This document shows positions 15,218-23,458 of a stretch of 64,000 nt of DNA, piece by piece. Made by a program: the position numbers and the translations under genes. This DNA comes from a virus, in the IMG/VR virus record IMGVR_UViG_3300046817_000837, positions 1 through 64,000 of that record; one strand, given 5' to 3'. The stretch's first letter is position 1. Every line of letters begins with the position of its first letter. The notes beneath the pieces were generated by a model. It worked only from the letters and a program-made list of their open reading frames with translations. It was not told where the DNA came from and did no database searches.

Positions 15218-15773
15218 CGCAGGCGAGCTGAGGTCCCTGATCGCGGACGTGATGAGGCTGGACCGCGAGTGGATGCGCAAGGCGACCGGGCGCGATGACC
15301 CGCGCAGCACCCCGTGGATGCCGTTCCCGCTGTTCGACTTCATCGCGCTGGTGGCCGAGGCGCTGCCGGAGTCGGCGGGAGACGCCCTCCTGGAGGTCGG
15401 CTGCGGCATCGGCACCCGGATGCGGGTCGCGCACGATCTCTACGGCCTGGACTGCCACGGCATCGACCGTGTCCCCGAGTACGTCGCCCAGGCGACGGAG
15501 CTGCTCCCGGAGGGCATGCCCGGGGTCACCGCCGAGGTAGCGGACGCACTCGGCTGGGACGGGTACGGCAAGTACGACCTCCTCTGGTTCAACCGGCCCT
15601 TCGCCGACCGCGTCCTCCAGCGCCAGCTTGAGGCGCAGGTCTGGAGCGACATGAAGCCCGGGGCCGTGGTGATCTGGGCCAACCTGGAGACGCCGCCGCC
15701 GCCTGCCTGGTGGCCGGTCCTGACGGAGACGAGCGTGCCCCGGGGCATCGTGCAGAAGCCGGTGGCGCCATGA
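15210..15773 (+). CDS. SAM-dependent methyltransferase
   Basis: 187 residues from GTG 15210. Motif I is ALLEVGCGIGTRM, motif post-I is CHGIDRVPEYVAQA, and YDLLWFNRPFAD sits where motif IV is expected. The C-terminus (GAVVIWANLETPPPPAWWPV) resembles class I small-molecule or sugar methyltransferases. No DNA-methyltransferase D/N-PPY motif is present, so DNA modification is unlikely. Substrate unknown; possibly a glycan given the upstream island. Confidence 0.75.
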   Translation: MSDAGELRSLIADVMRLDREWMRKATGRDDPRSTPWMPFPLFDFIALVAEALPESAGDALLEVGCGIGTRMRVAHDLYGLDCHGIDRVPEYVAQATELLPEGMPGVTAEVADALGWDGYGKYDLLWFNRPFADRVLQRQLEAQVWSDMKPGAVVIWANLETPPPPAWWPVLTETSVPRGIVQKPVAP

Positions 15774-16069
15774 CCATGCCGCATCCCGGCGCCCGGCAGC
15801 TCGTTGACACCGGGAACCAGCTGCTCAGCAAGGCCCCCGTCACGCTGGACACCGGGTCGGTCGAGACCCCCGAGGCGATACTCGGCGTGGTCACCTTCCG
15901 GACGGCCTCGGTCACGTTGACCGCCTTCCTGACGGCCGCGGAGCTGAAGGAGTGGTCCGGGCTGCTGGACGGCCTGGCGGACCAGCTGAGCGGCACCGGC
16001 CTGGTCAAGGCGTCCCCGCAGGACCTGAGCCTGCTCACTGCGCTGGCGCGCAAGAGGAAGCAGCCGTAA
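15770..16069 (+). CDS. Hypothetical protein
   Basis: 99 residues, ATGA overlap with the methyltransferase. The pattern LDTGSVETPEAILGVVTFRT, TAFLTAAELKEWSGLLDGLA is a beta sheet followed by helices, like small actinophage proteins that begin with a T-G-x-V-x-T-P motif. Ends ALARKRKQP. Function unknown. Confidence 0.55.
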   Translation: MTMPHPGARQLVDTGNQLLSKAPVTLDTGSVETPEAILGVVTFRTASVTLTAFLTAAELKEWSGLLDGLADQLSGTGLVKASPQDLSLLTALARKRKQP

Positions 16070-16247
16070 GGCCCGGGTCCTCCCGCTGGACTGGGAGCTG
16101 CGGGCTGCGGCGGGCTCGTGCGGAAAGCGGGGCTGTGACCTGCCCAGGACCAGCGGTAGCAGGCTAGACTAGCCCCAGCCGAGGTCTGAGGCTGCCCTGA
16201 AGCAGAGCCGGAAGCCGGGATGATCATCCTGGCTGGAGGCTCTCCGG
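16070..16247 (+). promoter_or_regulatory. Intergenic region with palindromic -10-like site
   Basis: 178 nt without a convincing gene. It contains ggctagactagcc, a perfect inverted repeat (6-bp arms, 1-nt centre) with an internal TAGACT that fits TANNNT. This could be an operator overlapping a promoter for the gene at 16248, whose SD (ctggaggc) lies at the end of the gap. Otherwise unremarkable. Confidence 0.4.
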
Positions 16248-16568
16248 GTGAATGTCCCCCTCCTGAAGGTCCCGTACGAGGACTGGCACTGCCCGAACTG
16301 CGGCATTGCCGAGCGCACGGCCGCACTGCCTCCGGGAGCGTCCCGGTTCCATGCCTGCCCCCGCCTGCACAATCTCACCGCGCCCCTGGTCCGCGCCGGG
16401 ACGCGGTGCTCGGTCGTGGCCGAGGAGCGACAGGATTACGTCGGCCGTGAGGTCGTCCGCTACGGCGATGACGGCAAGGCGTACATGGCCGTGCGCACGG
16501 TTCGCGAGGACGGTGACGACCTGGTGGTTAACGCCCCGGTCGCGCAGGGCCGCATGGGGGACTGGTGA
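16248..16568 (+). CDS. Hypothetical zinc-ribbon-like protein
   Basis: 106 residues from GTG 16248. Starts MNVPLLKVPYEDWHCPNCG, with a CPNC knuckle and later FHACPRLH, giving a possible C-C-C-H zinc site. The C-terminal half is beta-rich (YVGREVVRYGDDGKAYMAVR). Similar small proteins are common near actinophage structural genes. GTGA overlap with the next gene. Confidence 0.6.
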   Translation: MNVPLLKVPYEDWHCPNCGIAERTAALPPGASRFHACPRLHNLTAPLVRAGTRCSVVAEERQDYVGREVVRYGDDGKAYMAVRTVREDGDDLVVNAPVAQGRMGDW

Positions 16569-16735
16569 GCCGCGAGGACGCTCCCCTGGACGGGGAGCAG
16601 CAGCCGGGAGAGGTTCCGGACGGCACGGTGCAGTTCCCCGTTCCGCAGGACATCCCCGCGTACACCGTGCAGGCGGGCCTGGCCACCGCGCACGGTGCCT
16701 CCCCTGATTTCCAGGGCAACGGGGAAGAGGAATAA
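16565..16735 (+). CDS. 56-residue acidic hypothetical protein
   Basis: GTG 16565 overlaps the previous TGA; TAA at 16733-16735. Product starts VSREDAPLDGEQQPGEVPDG and ends FQGNGEEE. Acidic and Pro-rich, with TVQFPVPQDIPAYTVQAGLA as the only hydrophobic stretch. Three bases separate it from the next structural-looking gene. Function unknown. Confidence 0.5.
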   Translation: MSREDAPLDGEQQPGEVPDGTVQFPVPQDIPAYTVQAGLATAHGASPDFQGNGEEE

Positions 16736-16738
16736 GGC

Positions 16739-17254
16739 ATGGCCTGGACCGCATCCGCCATCTTCCAGCAGGCGATGCTCAACCCCATCGCCGGGCGCAG
16801 CTGGACTACTGCCGCGCCGACGACGTACTCCTCGCTGTCGGCCGACACGATCAACGTCTCCCTGTTCGGCACGCTGACCCCGGACAAGACTGCCGCCGTG
16901 GGCAGCACCGGGTACAACACGGGCGTCTGGGTCACCGGCTCCGAGATCACTGACGCGACCAACTGGGTGGCGGGCGGCCGGGCGCTGGGCTCCAAGGCGT
17001 TCGCGATCGACACCGGGTCGTCCTCGATCTGCTTCACCGCGGCGAACCTGGCCGGCGGCGGCACGGTCACGCTGACGGCATTCTTCGGCTGCTTCGTCTA
17101 CGATTTCACGATCACGGCAGGCACGGTCGCCAAGCAGGGCCTCTGCTACAACTACTTCGGCGGCTCCCAGACGGTGACGGGCGGCACGTTCACCATCCTC
17201 TGGGCGACCCCGGTCGGCGCGGCCGTCACCGCCGTCTTCAACATCTCGGTGTAG
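16739..17254 (+). CDS. Structural-type protein (beta-rich)
   Basis: 171 residues from ATG 16739. Ser/Thr/Gly-rich beta protein: AWTASAIFQQAMLNPIAGRS, INVSLFGTLTPDKTAAVG, GGGTVTLTAFFGCFVYDFTI, ending AAVTAVFNISV. The composition and position resemble virion decoration or tail-surface proteins. The HNH gene on the opposite strand ends inside its last 100 nt, and its stop marks the edge of that insertion. Role inferred. Confidence 0.55.
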   Translation: MAWTASAIFQQAMLNPIAGRSWTTAAPTTYSSLSADTINVSLFGTLTPDKTAAVGSTGYNTGVWVTGSEITDATNWVAGGRALGSKAFAIDTGSSSICFTAANLAGGGTVTLTAFFGCFVYDFTITAGTVAKQGLCYNYFGGSQTVTGGTFTILWATPVGAAVTAVFNISV

Positions 17255-17826
17255 CCGGCGTGAGCACGGTCCAGGTAGCTGAGCAGGCGGCGGGCACTCG
17301 CCACGTCGTCCTTCAGCAACCCGACCGCCCGGTTGCAGTTCACGCACAGCAGGCCGCGTACGCACTTCCCGCAGGAGTCGGCACCTGGACAGCAAGCGTG
17401 ATCGTGGTCGACGGCGAGCTTGTCTCTCCGGGGGCCGGGATTAAGGCAGATTGCGCATACCCCGTCCTGGGAGGCGAGCATTGCGTCGTAGGCGTCACGG
17501 GTCAGGCGATAGTGCGCCATGAGCCACCAGCTACGCTGCCGCGCCTGGCCGTCCGGCGTCTGGTTGTACTCCTGGCTGTAGCAGCGCACGCACTGGCCTG
17601 TCTTGTACGAGGCGCGTTTTCCGCATGCGCACCTGACCCACTCGTACTCAGGCCGTGGACTGCTGCGCGGGCGCATTTCTATCTCCGAGCGCAGCAGCGA
17701 ATTACGGATAACTGCCCGGTTCACTCCCAGTTGCTCTGCGAGCTGCTTGAGCGTGAGCCGGTCATCAACGTAAAGCTTGGCGATATCCGCGTCTTGCTCC
17801 GTAGAGAACTTTCGTTTGCGTCCCAT
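17152..17826 (-). CDS. HNH homing endonuclease, recombination endonuclease VII type
   Basis: 224 residues on the minus strand. The N-terminal HTH is YVDDRLTLKQLAEQLGVNRA. A first zinc knuckle is VRCACGKRAS...CVRCYSQEY. The endonuclease VII core is GVCAICLNP, KLAVDHDHACCPG, VRGLLCVNCNRAVGLLKDD. Real homology ends near LLSYLDRAHAGY; the last ~30 residues read antisense through the 3' end of the gene at 16739. A TATCAT box (17833-17838) lies 6 nt before the ATG, implying leaderless expression. It is a selfish insertion between two structural genes. Confidence 0.9.
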   Translation of the reverse strand: MGRKRKFSTEQDADIAKLYVDDRLTLKQLAEQLGVNRAVIRNSLLRSEIEMRPRSSPRPEYEWVRCACGKRASYKTGQCVRCYSQEYNQTPDGQARQRSWWLMAHYRLTRDAYDAMLASQDGVCAICLNPGPRRDKLAVDHDHACCPGADSCGKCVRGLLCVNCNRAVGLLKDDVASARRLLSYLDRAHAGYTEMLKTAVTAAPTGVAQRMVNVPPVTVWEPPK

Positions 17827-17869
17827 GACGCAATGATATCAGGAGTTGAGTAAAGTTTCCGGATATACC

Positions 17870-18436
17870 ATGACTCAGCTGGAATTGCTTTACAATCTTC
17901 CGGCTGCGGTCACCAAGAACACCTACACCACGCAGGCGCCGATCTCGGCCATCGCGTCCACCTCGGTTCCCCGCGCCCTGATCCCGGCCGGCTACTTCAA
18001 CGTGGTCGGCAAGTCCCTGCGGGTCAAGGCAGGCGGCACGATCACGTCGGTGGCGGGCACGGCCACGTTCGTCTGGGCCTCGGGCCTGGACGCCACGGCA
18101 GGCACGATCGCCGGCACGGGCGGCGCGACCCTGTTCACGTCGCCGACGTACACTCCGGCGATCACCACGATCTTCCCGTGGGACCTGGACATGGACCTCA
18201 CCTGCCAGGCAGTCGGCAGCCTGGGTACCACGATCCAGTGCAACGGCTACCTGCGCGTGGCTGTCGTCGCCACGTCGGTGTTCTCCGCGGCCGGGCAGAC
18301 GATGGCTTTCACCAACAACCTGACCGGCGTCAATAACGAGATCAGCCTGTTCCTGGAGCTGTTCGGCACCTGGAGCGTCTCCAACGCCGCCAATAGCACG
18401 ACCCTCCAGGTCCTGAAGGTCTACGGCGAGAACTGA
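17870..18436 (+). CDS. Structural-type protein (beta-rich)
   Basis: 188 residues from ATG 17870; an in-frame TTG at 17846 is an alternative. The SD is poor, perhaps because the HNH insertion replaced the natural leader. Reads MTQLELLYNLPAAVTKNTYT, then GKSLRVKAGGTITSVAG, TATFVWASGLDATAGTIAG, ISLFLELFGTWSVSNAANST. This is a beta-sandwich-like virion surface protein type often seen in phages. Specific role unknown. Confidence 0.6.
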   Translation: MTQLELLYNLPAAVTKNTYTTQAPISAIASTSVPRALIPAGYFNVVGKSLRVKAGGTITSVAGTATFVWASGLDATAGTIAGTGGATLFTSPTYTPAITTIFPWDLDMDLTCQAVGSLGTTIQCNGYLRVAVVATSVFSAAGQTMAFTNNLTGVNNEISLFLELFGTWSVSNAANSTTLQVLKVYGEN

Positions 18437-18492
18437 TCGGAGTGTAATTACGCGGACACATAGCGTGACCTGACCAGGAGGGAGGGCCGCGG

Positions 18493-21400
18493 GTGACCGC
18501 CACCTTTGACTCGGTCGGCCCGAGCTCCAGCGGCTTTACCTCCGCGGCGACGCCGTACTCGTGGTCCCATACGCTGGGCGCCGGCGCGACGCTGCTCATC
18601 GTGGGGCTGTCGTGCGGCACTGACGGCAACACGCTGACCGTCACCGCGGGCGGCGTGCCGATGACCACTACCGCCGGGTCGACCGCCTGGAAGCGGCACA
18701 CGAACGACGGCACCGCCGGGTTCGGGCAGATTTACGTGCTGCCCGCGCCGCCGACCGGCACGATCACGATCGCGGTCTCGGGGGCGACGACCGGCGACCG
18801 GGTCAGCGGCGGATCGCTGGCGTTCGCGAGCACCCCCCTGGACTCCACGGCTTACGGCATCCCGGTTTCTGCCGCAGGGCAGTCCGCCTCCGCCACGGTG
18901 AACGTCACGACGACGGCGTCCTCCAGCCTGGTCGCCGCGTTCATGGCCTCCGGGCAGGGCGCCGGGGCCGTGAGCGGCACGTCTGCCAGCCGGTTCGTGG
19001 CCAACGGGGACACTAACTCCGGGGCCGGCAACGATGCCGGGCAGACCGCGCCGGGCACGGGCGGCAGCGTCGCCATGACGCGGGCGCTCACCTCTGACTT
19101 CTGGGCGATATTCGGCATCGAGGTGATGGCCGGGGCCGCTCCGCCAGGCGCCCCGCCAGCGCAGCCCGGCAGCCGGACGTGGCGCCGCAGCTTCCGCCGC
19201 AGTCAGTCCAGCGTCATCCAGGTCAGCCAGGATGTCGTGGCCACCGCCGGGCTGGCCACTGCCACCGGGGCCGCGCCGGACGTGGCGTTTGCGACGACGA
19301 CGCAGCCGGCGCCGGCGCAGCAGCTGGGCGGCGGGACGTGGAAGCGGCACTGGCGCAACCCGATGGTGCCGTGGTACCGCTTCCAGGAGCTGCCGTACAT
19401 CACTGGCCTGGCGGGCGGGGGGCGCGGCTACTTCACCGACCAGTTCGGAAATCCCCGGCTGGTGTGGGGCGACGCCGTCTGGGCGCTGTGCGGCAACGCG
19501 GGCCGGTGGAACAGCGGCAACTGGCGGGCTGACTACGACACCTTCACCAGCAACCGCGCCGCGCAGGGCTTCACTGCCTTGTACGGCAAGCCGATGGGGA
19601 CGCTCCAGTCCTCTAACATCGACAATAACGGCGGGACGTTCGACTCGCTGTTCCCCTTCCAGGGCGCGGCGCCGACTACGGGAACCGCCGGGGCCAACCC
19701 CAGCACCGGCCTGACCGAGGCGTACTGGCAGCGAATCGATTACTTCCTGGCCGTGTGCAAGGCCAAGGGCATCACGTTCTTCATGAACGCGGTGGGCTAC
19801 GCCTCGGACTTCGTAGCAGGCGGTTCCGGGCCGCTGGCCAGCAAGAGCGCCGCGGAGTTCCAGGCGTACGGCGTCGCGCTCGGCAACCGGTACAAGAACC
19901 AGCCGAACATCGTCTGGATGGTCGCGGACGACTATTTCGGCGGATCTGACGACGCGCTGCTGGACGGGTTCCTCACCGGGCTGCGCTCATCCGGGGACGC
20001 GCACGTCATCTCGATCGAGAACATGCCGGAGTCCACGAGCCGTAACACGCTGGACGCGTCTCCCTCGGTGGCGGCATGGGGCACCGCGAACGCCCAGTTC
20101 GACTTCACTTACTCCTATAACCAGGAGTACTACGGGGTCGAGCAGGCGTACAAGGAAGGCAGCCCTGTCCCGGTCATCCAGGGGGACGGGTACTTCTACC
20201 AGGGCAGCAACGCCTACGCGGGCGGCTCGGGGGCGTTCGCGTACGACCAGGCGTTCCGGCAGGCTGCCTGGTGGTCCCTGGCCGCCGGCGCCCGCGGCAA
20301 GGTCCACGGGTCGGAGTCCATCTGGCAGTACCAGTCCACTGCGCTGGCCAACTCGGCGACGGACTGGTTCTACGCGAACAACGCCCTGGTCATTCGCACG
20401 GTGGTCGAGGGCCTGACGGGGTGGCAGAACCTCTTCCCGGACCTCAGCAGCCAGCTGGTCACCGCAGGCCGGGGCACCAGGGCCAGCGCGTTCGCCTCCG
20501 GCGGCGGCGGCGGGCAGTACGAGGTGGCGTTCACCAGCAGCTACGTGGCCGCGTCGGCCACCCCGGATTACTCGCTGGCTTTGCTGTACCTGCCGCGGGC
20601 CACGACCATCACCGTCAATACCGCGCTGCTGGGACCGGGCTTCACCGCTAACTGGGTGGACCCGGTCAGCGGGGCGATGTCATCAGCAGGCACCGGGCCG
20701 GCGTTCAATTCCACGGCCAAGGGCAGCAACAGCCAGGGCGACCCGGACTGGGCGCTGGTGCTCCAGGGGCCGCCGGTCACGCCGTCCAGCGTGGTGCCCC
20801 CGCAGCCCGGCTCTGTCAGCTGGCGCAGGCAGTTCCGCAGGGTGCAGCAGCTCATGGCCAGCCCGGCGACCGGGGCCAGTCCTGACCTCCAGGTAACTGC
20901 CCAGCTGGCAACGGGCACGGGGTCCGCCCTTGCCCCCGGCGCCGGCCTTACCCCCCCGGTATCGTCCGGTGCCGGATCGGCAGGCGCCCCCGGCATCGGC
21001 CTGGCCGGCGGCTCCGCGGCCGGCAGCGGCGTGGCCCAGCCGCCGGGCGTGCAGCTGGCAACGGGCCTGGCCACGGGCGCCGGGTCAGCCGGGGCACCGG
21101 GCATCGGGCTGGCGGGGGGATCGGCTGCCAGTTCCGGCGTGGCCCAGTCGCCGGGCGTGCAGCTGGCAACAGGGCTGGCGACGGGCACAGGCTCCGCCCC
21201 GGGACCTGGCGCCGGCCTGGCCGCGGCGCTCGCGCCCGGCAGCGGCGCCGCGGGAGCGCCGGGCGTGCAGCTGACCCCCGGTGCGGCCTCCGGCACGGGC
21301 AGCAGCCAGCCCCCGCAGCCGCAGTTCGTGATGAGCGCCGGCCTCAGCCAGGGCACCGGGACGGCGCTCGCGCCCGGCATCGGCCTGACGGGCGGGCCGG

Positions 21401-22071
21401 CTGCCGGCAGCGGCGTGGCCCAGTCGCCGGGTGACGAGCTTACCCCGGGCCTTGCCGGGAGCTCTGCCGCAGCGGGCGCGGCCGGGACGGGCCTGACCCC
21501 GGGCCTGGCCAGCGGCACGGGCACGGCCTTCGGCCCCGGGACCTCAGTCGGCGGGAACCTTCAGGTCAGCGCGGGCCTGGCAGCGGGCACGGGCACGGCC
21601 CTGGCGCCGGGCACTGGCCTGGCAGGCGGCTCCGCGGGCGGCAGCGGCGCTGCGGCATCCCCTGGCGTGCAGCTGACGCCGGCCCTGGCCGGCGGTACGG
21701 GCAGCGGGCAGGGAGCCTCTTCTGCCTCGGCCGCCGGCGCCGCGACCGCCACCGGGACGGGCGCTGCCCAGCCTCCGGCAGGCGGCAATGCAACGGGCGC
21801 CGGCCTCGCGACCGGGGCCGGGGCGGCGCAGGCCGGCGCCAGGGCGCTAACCCCGGCCCCGGCCGTTGCCCTGGCGGCAGCGCAGCCGCCGTCCCTGTCA
21901 GTTACCGCTACCGCCCAGGCGGCCCTGGCGCCGGGCCAGGCGCTGAACGCCACTGCGCAGGGACAGGCCGCGGTCATCAAGGGCTACAGCACGGGCACGG
22001 CAGTCACGCAGCCATCGCAGGGATCAGCGGGCGTGAGCGCGACCGCGACGTCTCAGGGCGGGGTTACGTAA
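18493..22071 (+). CDS. Giant tailspike-like protein with apiosidase-like hydrolase domain
   Basis: 1192 residues, GTG with SD ccaggagggaggg. Residues 1-215 form a beta-sandwich module starting MTATFDSVGPSSSGFTSAAT. Residues about 280-640 match the DUF4038/apiosidase-like (alpha/beta)8 hydrolase pattern: RLVWGDAVWALCGNAGRW, FTSNRAAQGF, FLAVCKAKGITFFMN, GNRYKNQPNIVWMVADDYF. The DYSLALLYLP...TANWVDPVSG segment (680-740) matches the collagen-binding-like partner domain. Residues 790-1185 are Ala/Gly/Pro repeats of about 15-20 residues (ATGxGSAxxPGxxL). Probably degrades a host surface polysaccharide from the tail or capsid surface. The virion location is inference. Confidence 0.8.
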   Translation: MTATFDSVGPSSSGFTSAATPYSWSHTLGAGATLLIVGLSCGTDGNTLTVTAGGVPMTTTAGSTAWKRHTNDGTAGFGQIYVLPAPPTGTITIAVSGATTGDRVSGGSLAFASTPLDSTAYGIPVSAAGQSASATVNVTTTASSSLVAAFMASGQGAGAVSGTSASRFVANGDTNSGAGNDAGQTAPGTGGSVAMTRALTSDFWAIFGIEVMAGAAPPGAPPAQPGSRTWRRSFRRSQSSVIQVSQDVVATAGLATATGAAPDVAFATTTQPAPAQQLGGGTWKRHWRNPMVPWYRFQELPYITGLAGGGRGYFTDQFGNPRLVWGDAVWALCGNAGRWNSGNWRADYDTFTSNRAAQGFTALYGKPMGTLQSSNIDNNGGTFDSLFPFQGAAPTTGTAGANPSTGLTEAYWQRIDYFLAVCKAKGITFFMNAVGYASDFVAGGSGPLASKSAAEFQAYGVALGNRYKNQPNIVWMVADDYFGGSDDALLDGFLTGLRSSGDAHVISIENMPESTSRNTLDASPSVAAWGTANAQFDFTYSYNQEYYGVEQAYKEGSPVPVIQGDGYFYQGSNAYAGGSGAFAYDQAFRQAAWWSLAAGARGKVHGSESIWQYQSTALANSATDWFYANNALVIRTVVEGLTGWQNLFPDLSSQLVTAGRGTRASAFASGGGGGQYEVAFTSSYVAASATPDYSLALLYLPRATTITVNTALLGPGFTANWVDPVSGAMSSAGTGPAFNSTAKGSNSQGDPDWALVLQGPPVTPSSVVPPQPGSVSWRRQFRRVQQLMASPATGASPDLQVTAQLATGTGSALAPGAGLTPPVSSGAGSAGAPGIGLAGGSAAGSGVAQPPGVQLATGLATGAGSAGAPGIGLAGGSAASSGVAQSPGVQLATGLATGTGSAPGPGAGLAAALAPGSGAAGAPGVQLTPGAASGTGSSQPPQPQFVMSAGLSQGTGTALAPGIGLTGGPAAGSGVAQSPGDELTPGLAGSSAAAGAAGTGLTPGLASGTGTAFGPGTSVGGNLQVSAGLAAGTGTALAPGTGLAGGSAGGSGAAASPGVQLTPALAGGTGSGQGASSASAAGAATATGTGAAQPPAGGNATGAGLATGAGAAQAGARALTPAPAVALAAAQPPSLSVTATAQAALAPGQALNATAQGQAAVIKGYSTGTAVTQPSQGSAGVSATATSQGGVT

Positions 22072-22263
22072 ATGAGTGCCATCTGCAAGAAGACATCCTC
22101 GGGCGTGGACGGCCGGAGTTTTCATGTTGACCACGATCACGTCACAGGCGCAGTGCGCGGGCTGCTATGTCAGACTTGCAATGTCGGACTTGGAGCACTG
22201 CATGATGACGTGAACTTGCTGCGCGCTGCTCTCGCTTACCTGGAAGGGAGCGTGATGTCATGA
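22072..22263 (+). pseudogene. Truncated endonuclease VII-type HNH remnant
   Basis: 63 residues starting right after the tailspike stop. [20 protein letters not shown] and [20 protein letters not shown] are the endonuclease VII core, but the N-terminal part is missing. Only one Cys of the first zinc knuckle remains (AIC where CAIC is expected). It lacks the ~100 N-terminal residues of the homologue at 17152, so it is probably dead, a scar of homing. It overlaps the next start (ATGA). Confidence 0.75.
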
Positions 22264-23199
22264 CCGCCACGGTCTTCTTTTGACTCCGTTAACGAGATCG
22301 CGCTGCTCAGCAACACGTTCCTGAACAGCTCGCAGGCCGCGGCCGACCCCACGGCCGTCAGCTGCACCGTCTCGGACCCGTCCGGGACCTCGGTCACGCA
22401 CACGTTCGGCGGCGCGTCCCCCGCGGATATCGTCAAGGTAGCCACGGGCAAGTACACGCTGTCGGTGGCGTGCGCGCCGGCCATCGCGGGCGTGGACGGG
22501 CTGTGGCAGTTCGAGTGGGCCGGCACCGGGGCGGTCAGCGACGTCCAGCCGGGAACCTGGCGGGTGCTGCCGGCCAGCGTCGCCACCTGGTACATCGGGC
22601 TGGAGGAGTTCAAGGACCGGCTGGGCATCGCCGACGATAGCGATGACTCCCAGGCGCAGATCGCCATCCAGACTGTCTGCGGGTGGGTCAACCAGTGGAC
22701 CGGCCAGCACTTCAACCGGATCACCGAGGCACGCACGTTCGTGCCGCACGACATCTGCAAGGTCAACATCGACCCGCTGGTGTCGGTCACCACGTTCCTG
22801 GTCGACCGCGACGGCAACGGCGTCTTCGGCGAGACCTGGACGCTGAACACCGACTACCAGCTGCGCATCGGGCCGGATTCCTACAACCTGAACGCGACCG
22901 GCATCCTGCGGCCGTACCGGCAGGCCGTCACCGTGCAGTCCGGTAAGCTCTTCCCGTTCATCTACCCGTTCTCCCACCAGGACCGGGTGCAGGTCACCGG
23001 TACCTGGGGCTGGTTCGCGGTCCCCGCGGAGGTTGCCCAGGCGACGTTCATCCTCGCCGCGGACCTGTTCAAGATGAAGGATGCCCCGTTCGGCGTGGCG
23101 GGCGTCAGCGACTACGGCATTACCCGCATTCAGGCCAATCCCTGGCTCATCGAGCTGCTGCGGCCGTACAAGAACACAAAGCGGGCGGTCGGCGTATGA
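22260..23199 (+). CDS. Head-tail connector-like protein, one-base frameshift near start
   Basis: ATG 22260 has SD tggaagggag and reads MTATVFF then TGA, because of a T4 run at 22278-22281. Skipping one T restores [20 protein letters not shown] and an open frame to 23199 (about 312 residues). The N-terminal ~100 residues form a beta module whose start resembles the tailspike N-terminus. The C-terminal part ([60 protein letters not shown]) matches gp6-like head-tail connector proteins. The context TTT-TGA-C recalls the +1 site of release factor 2. Mutation, sequencing error or programmed shift are all possible. Confidence 0.75.
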
Positions 23200-23342
23200 T
23201 TCCCTCCTTCAAGGACGCGACTGCCGTACTCCGTCAGACCCTAACGGGGAAGGAAGAGCACGGTCATGCTCATGAGGCGCCAACGTGGCTGCGCGTGCAG
23301 TTGCCGCGCTTGCGCGAATGGAGGCTGCTCGATGTGCCTTAA
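23196..23342 (+). CDS. 48-residue hypothetical protein, possibly a decayed neck gene
   Basis: ATGA overlap with the connector gene; product starts [20 protein letters not shown] and ends at TAA 23340-23342. A neck/stopper gene would be expected here, and the start resembles one, but the product is too short. It overlaps the Cys-rich frame at 23266, so at most one of the two may be functional beyond base 23266. Another tiny frame (23360-23455, 31 residues) follows. Confidence 0.35.
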   Translation: MIPSFKDATAVLRQTLTGKEEHGHAHEAPTWLRVQLPRLREWRLLDVP

Positions 23343-23358
23343 CGGGCCCGCGCACTGA
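23266..23358 (+). CDS. Cysteine-rich 30-residue protein
   Basis: ATG 23266 with strong SD ggaaggaag 9 nt upstream. The product contains GCACSCRACANGGCSMC: six Cys in 17 residues, in a GNC-like spacing known from tiny Cys-rich proteins of actinophage head-tail regions. The strong SD and Cys density argue that this frame, not the overlapping one, is translated. Possibly a metal-binding or disulfide-linked virion component. Confidence 0.5.
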   Translation: MLMRRQRGCACSCRACANGGCSMCLNGPAH

Positions 23359-23458
23359 CATGAGGCCGCCCGCAAGCTCGCGCCCTGTCCTGACGACGGC
23401 GAACTGCCCCGCGCTCGTGCCCGTGACGAACGTCAGGGCGGGCGGGAGGAGGTAAGCC

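Noticed and set aside
15870-15890. A TACTCG promoter-like string within the small gene at 15770.
   Set aside because: It lies inside a coding frame with no downstream start at leaderless distance and does not fit TANNNT.
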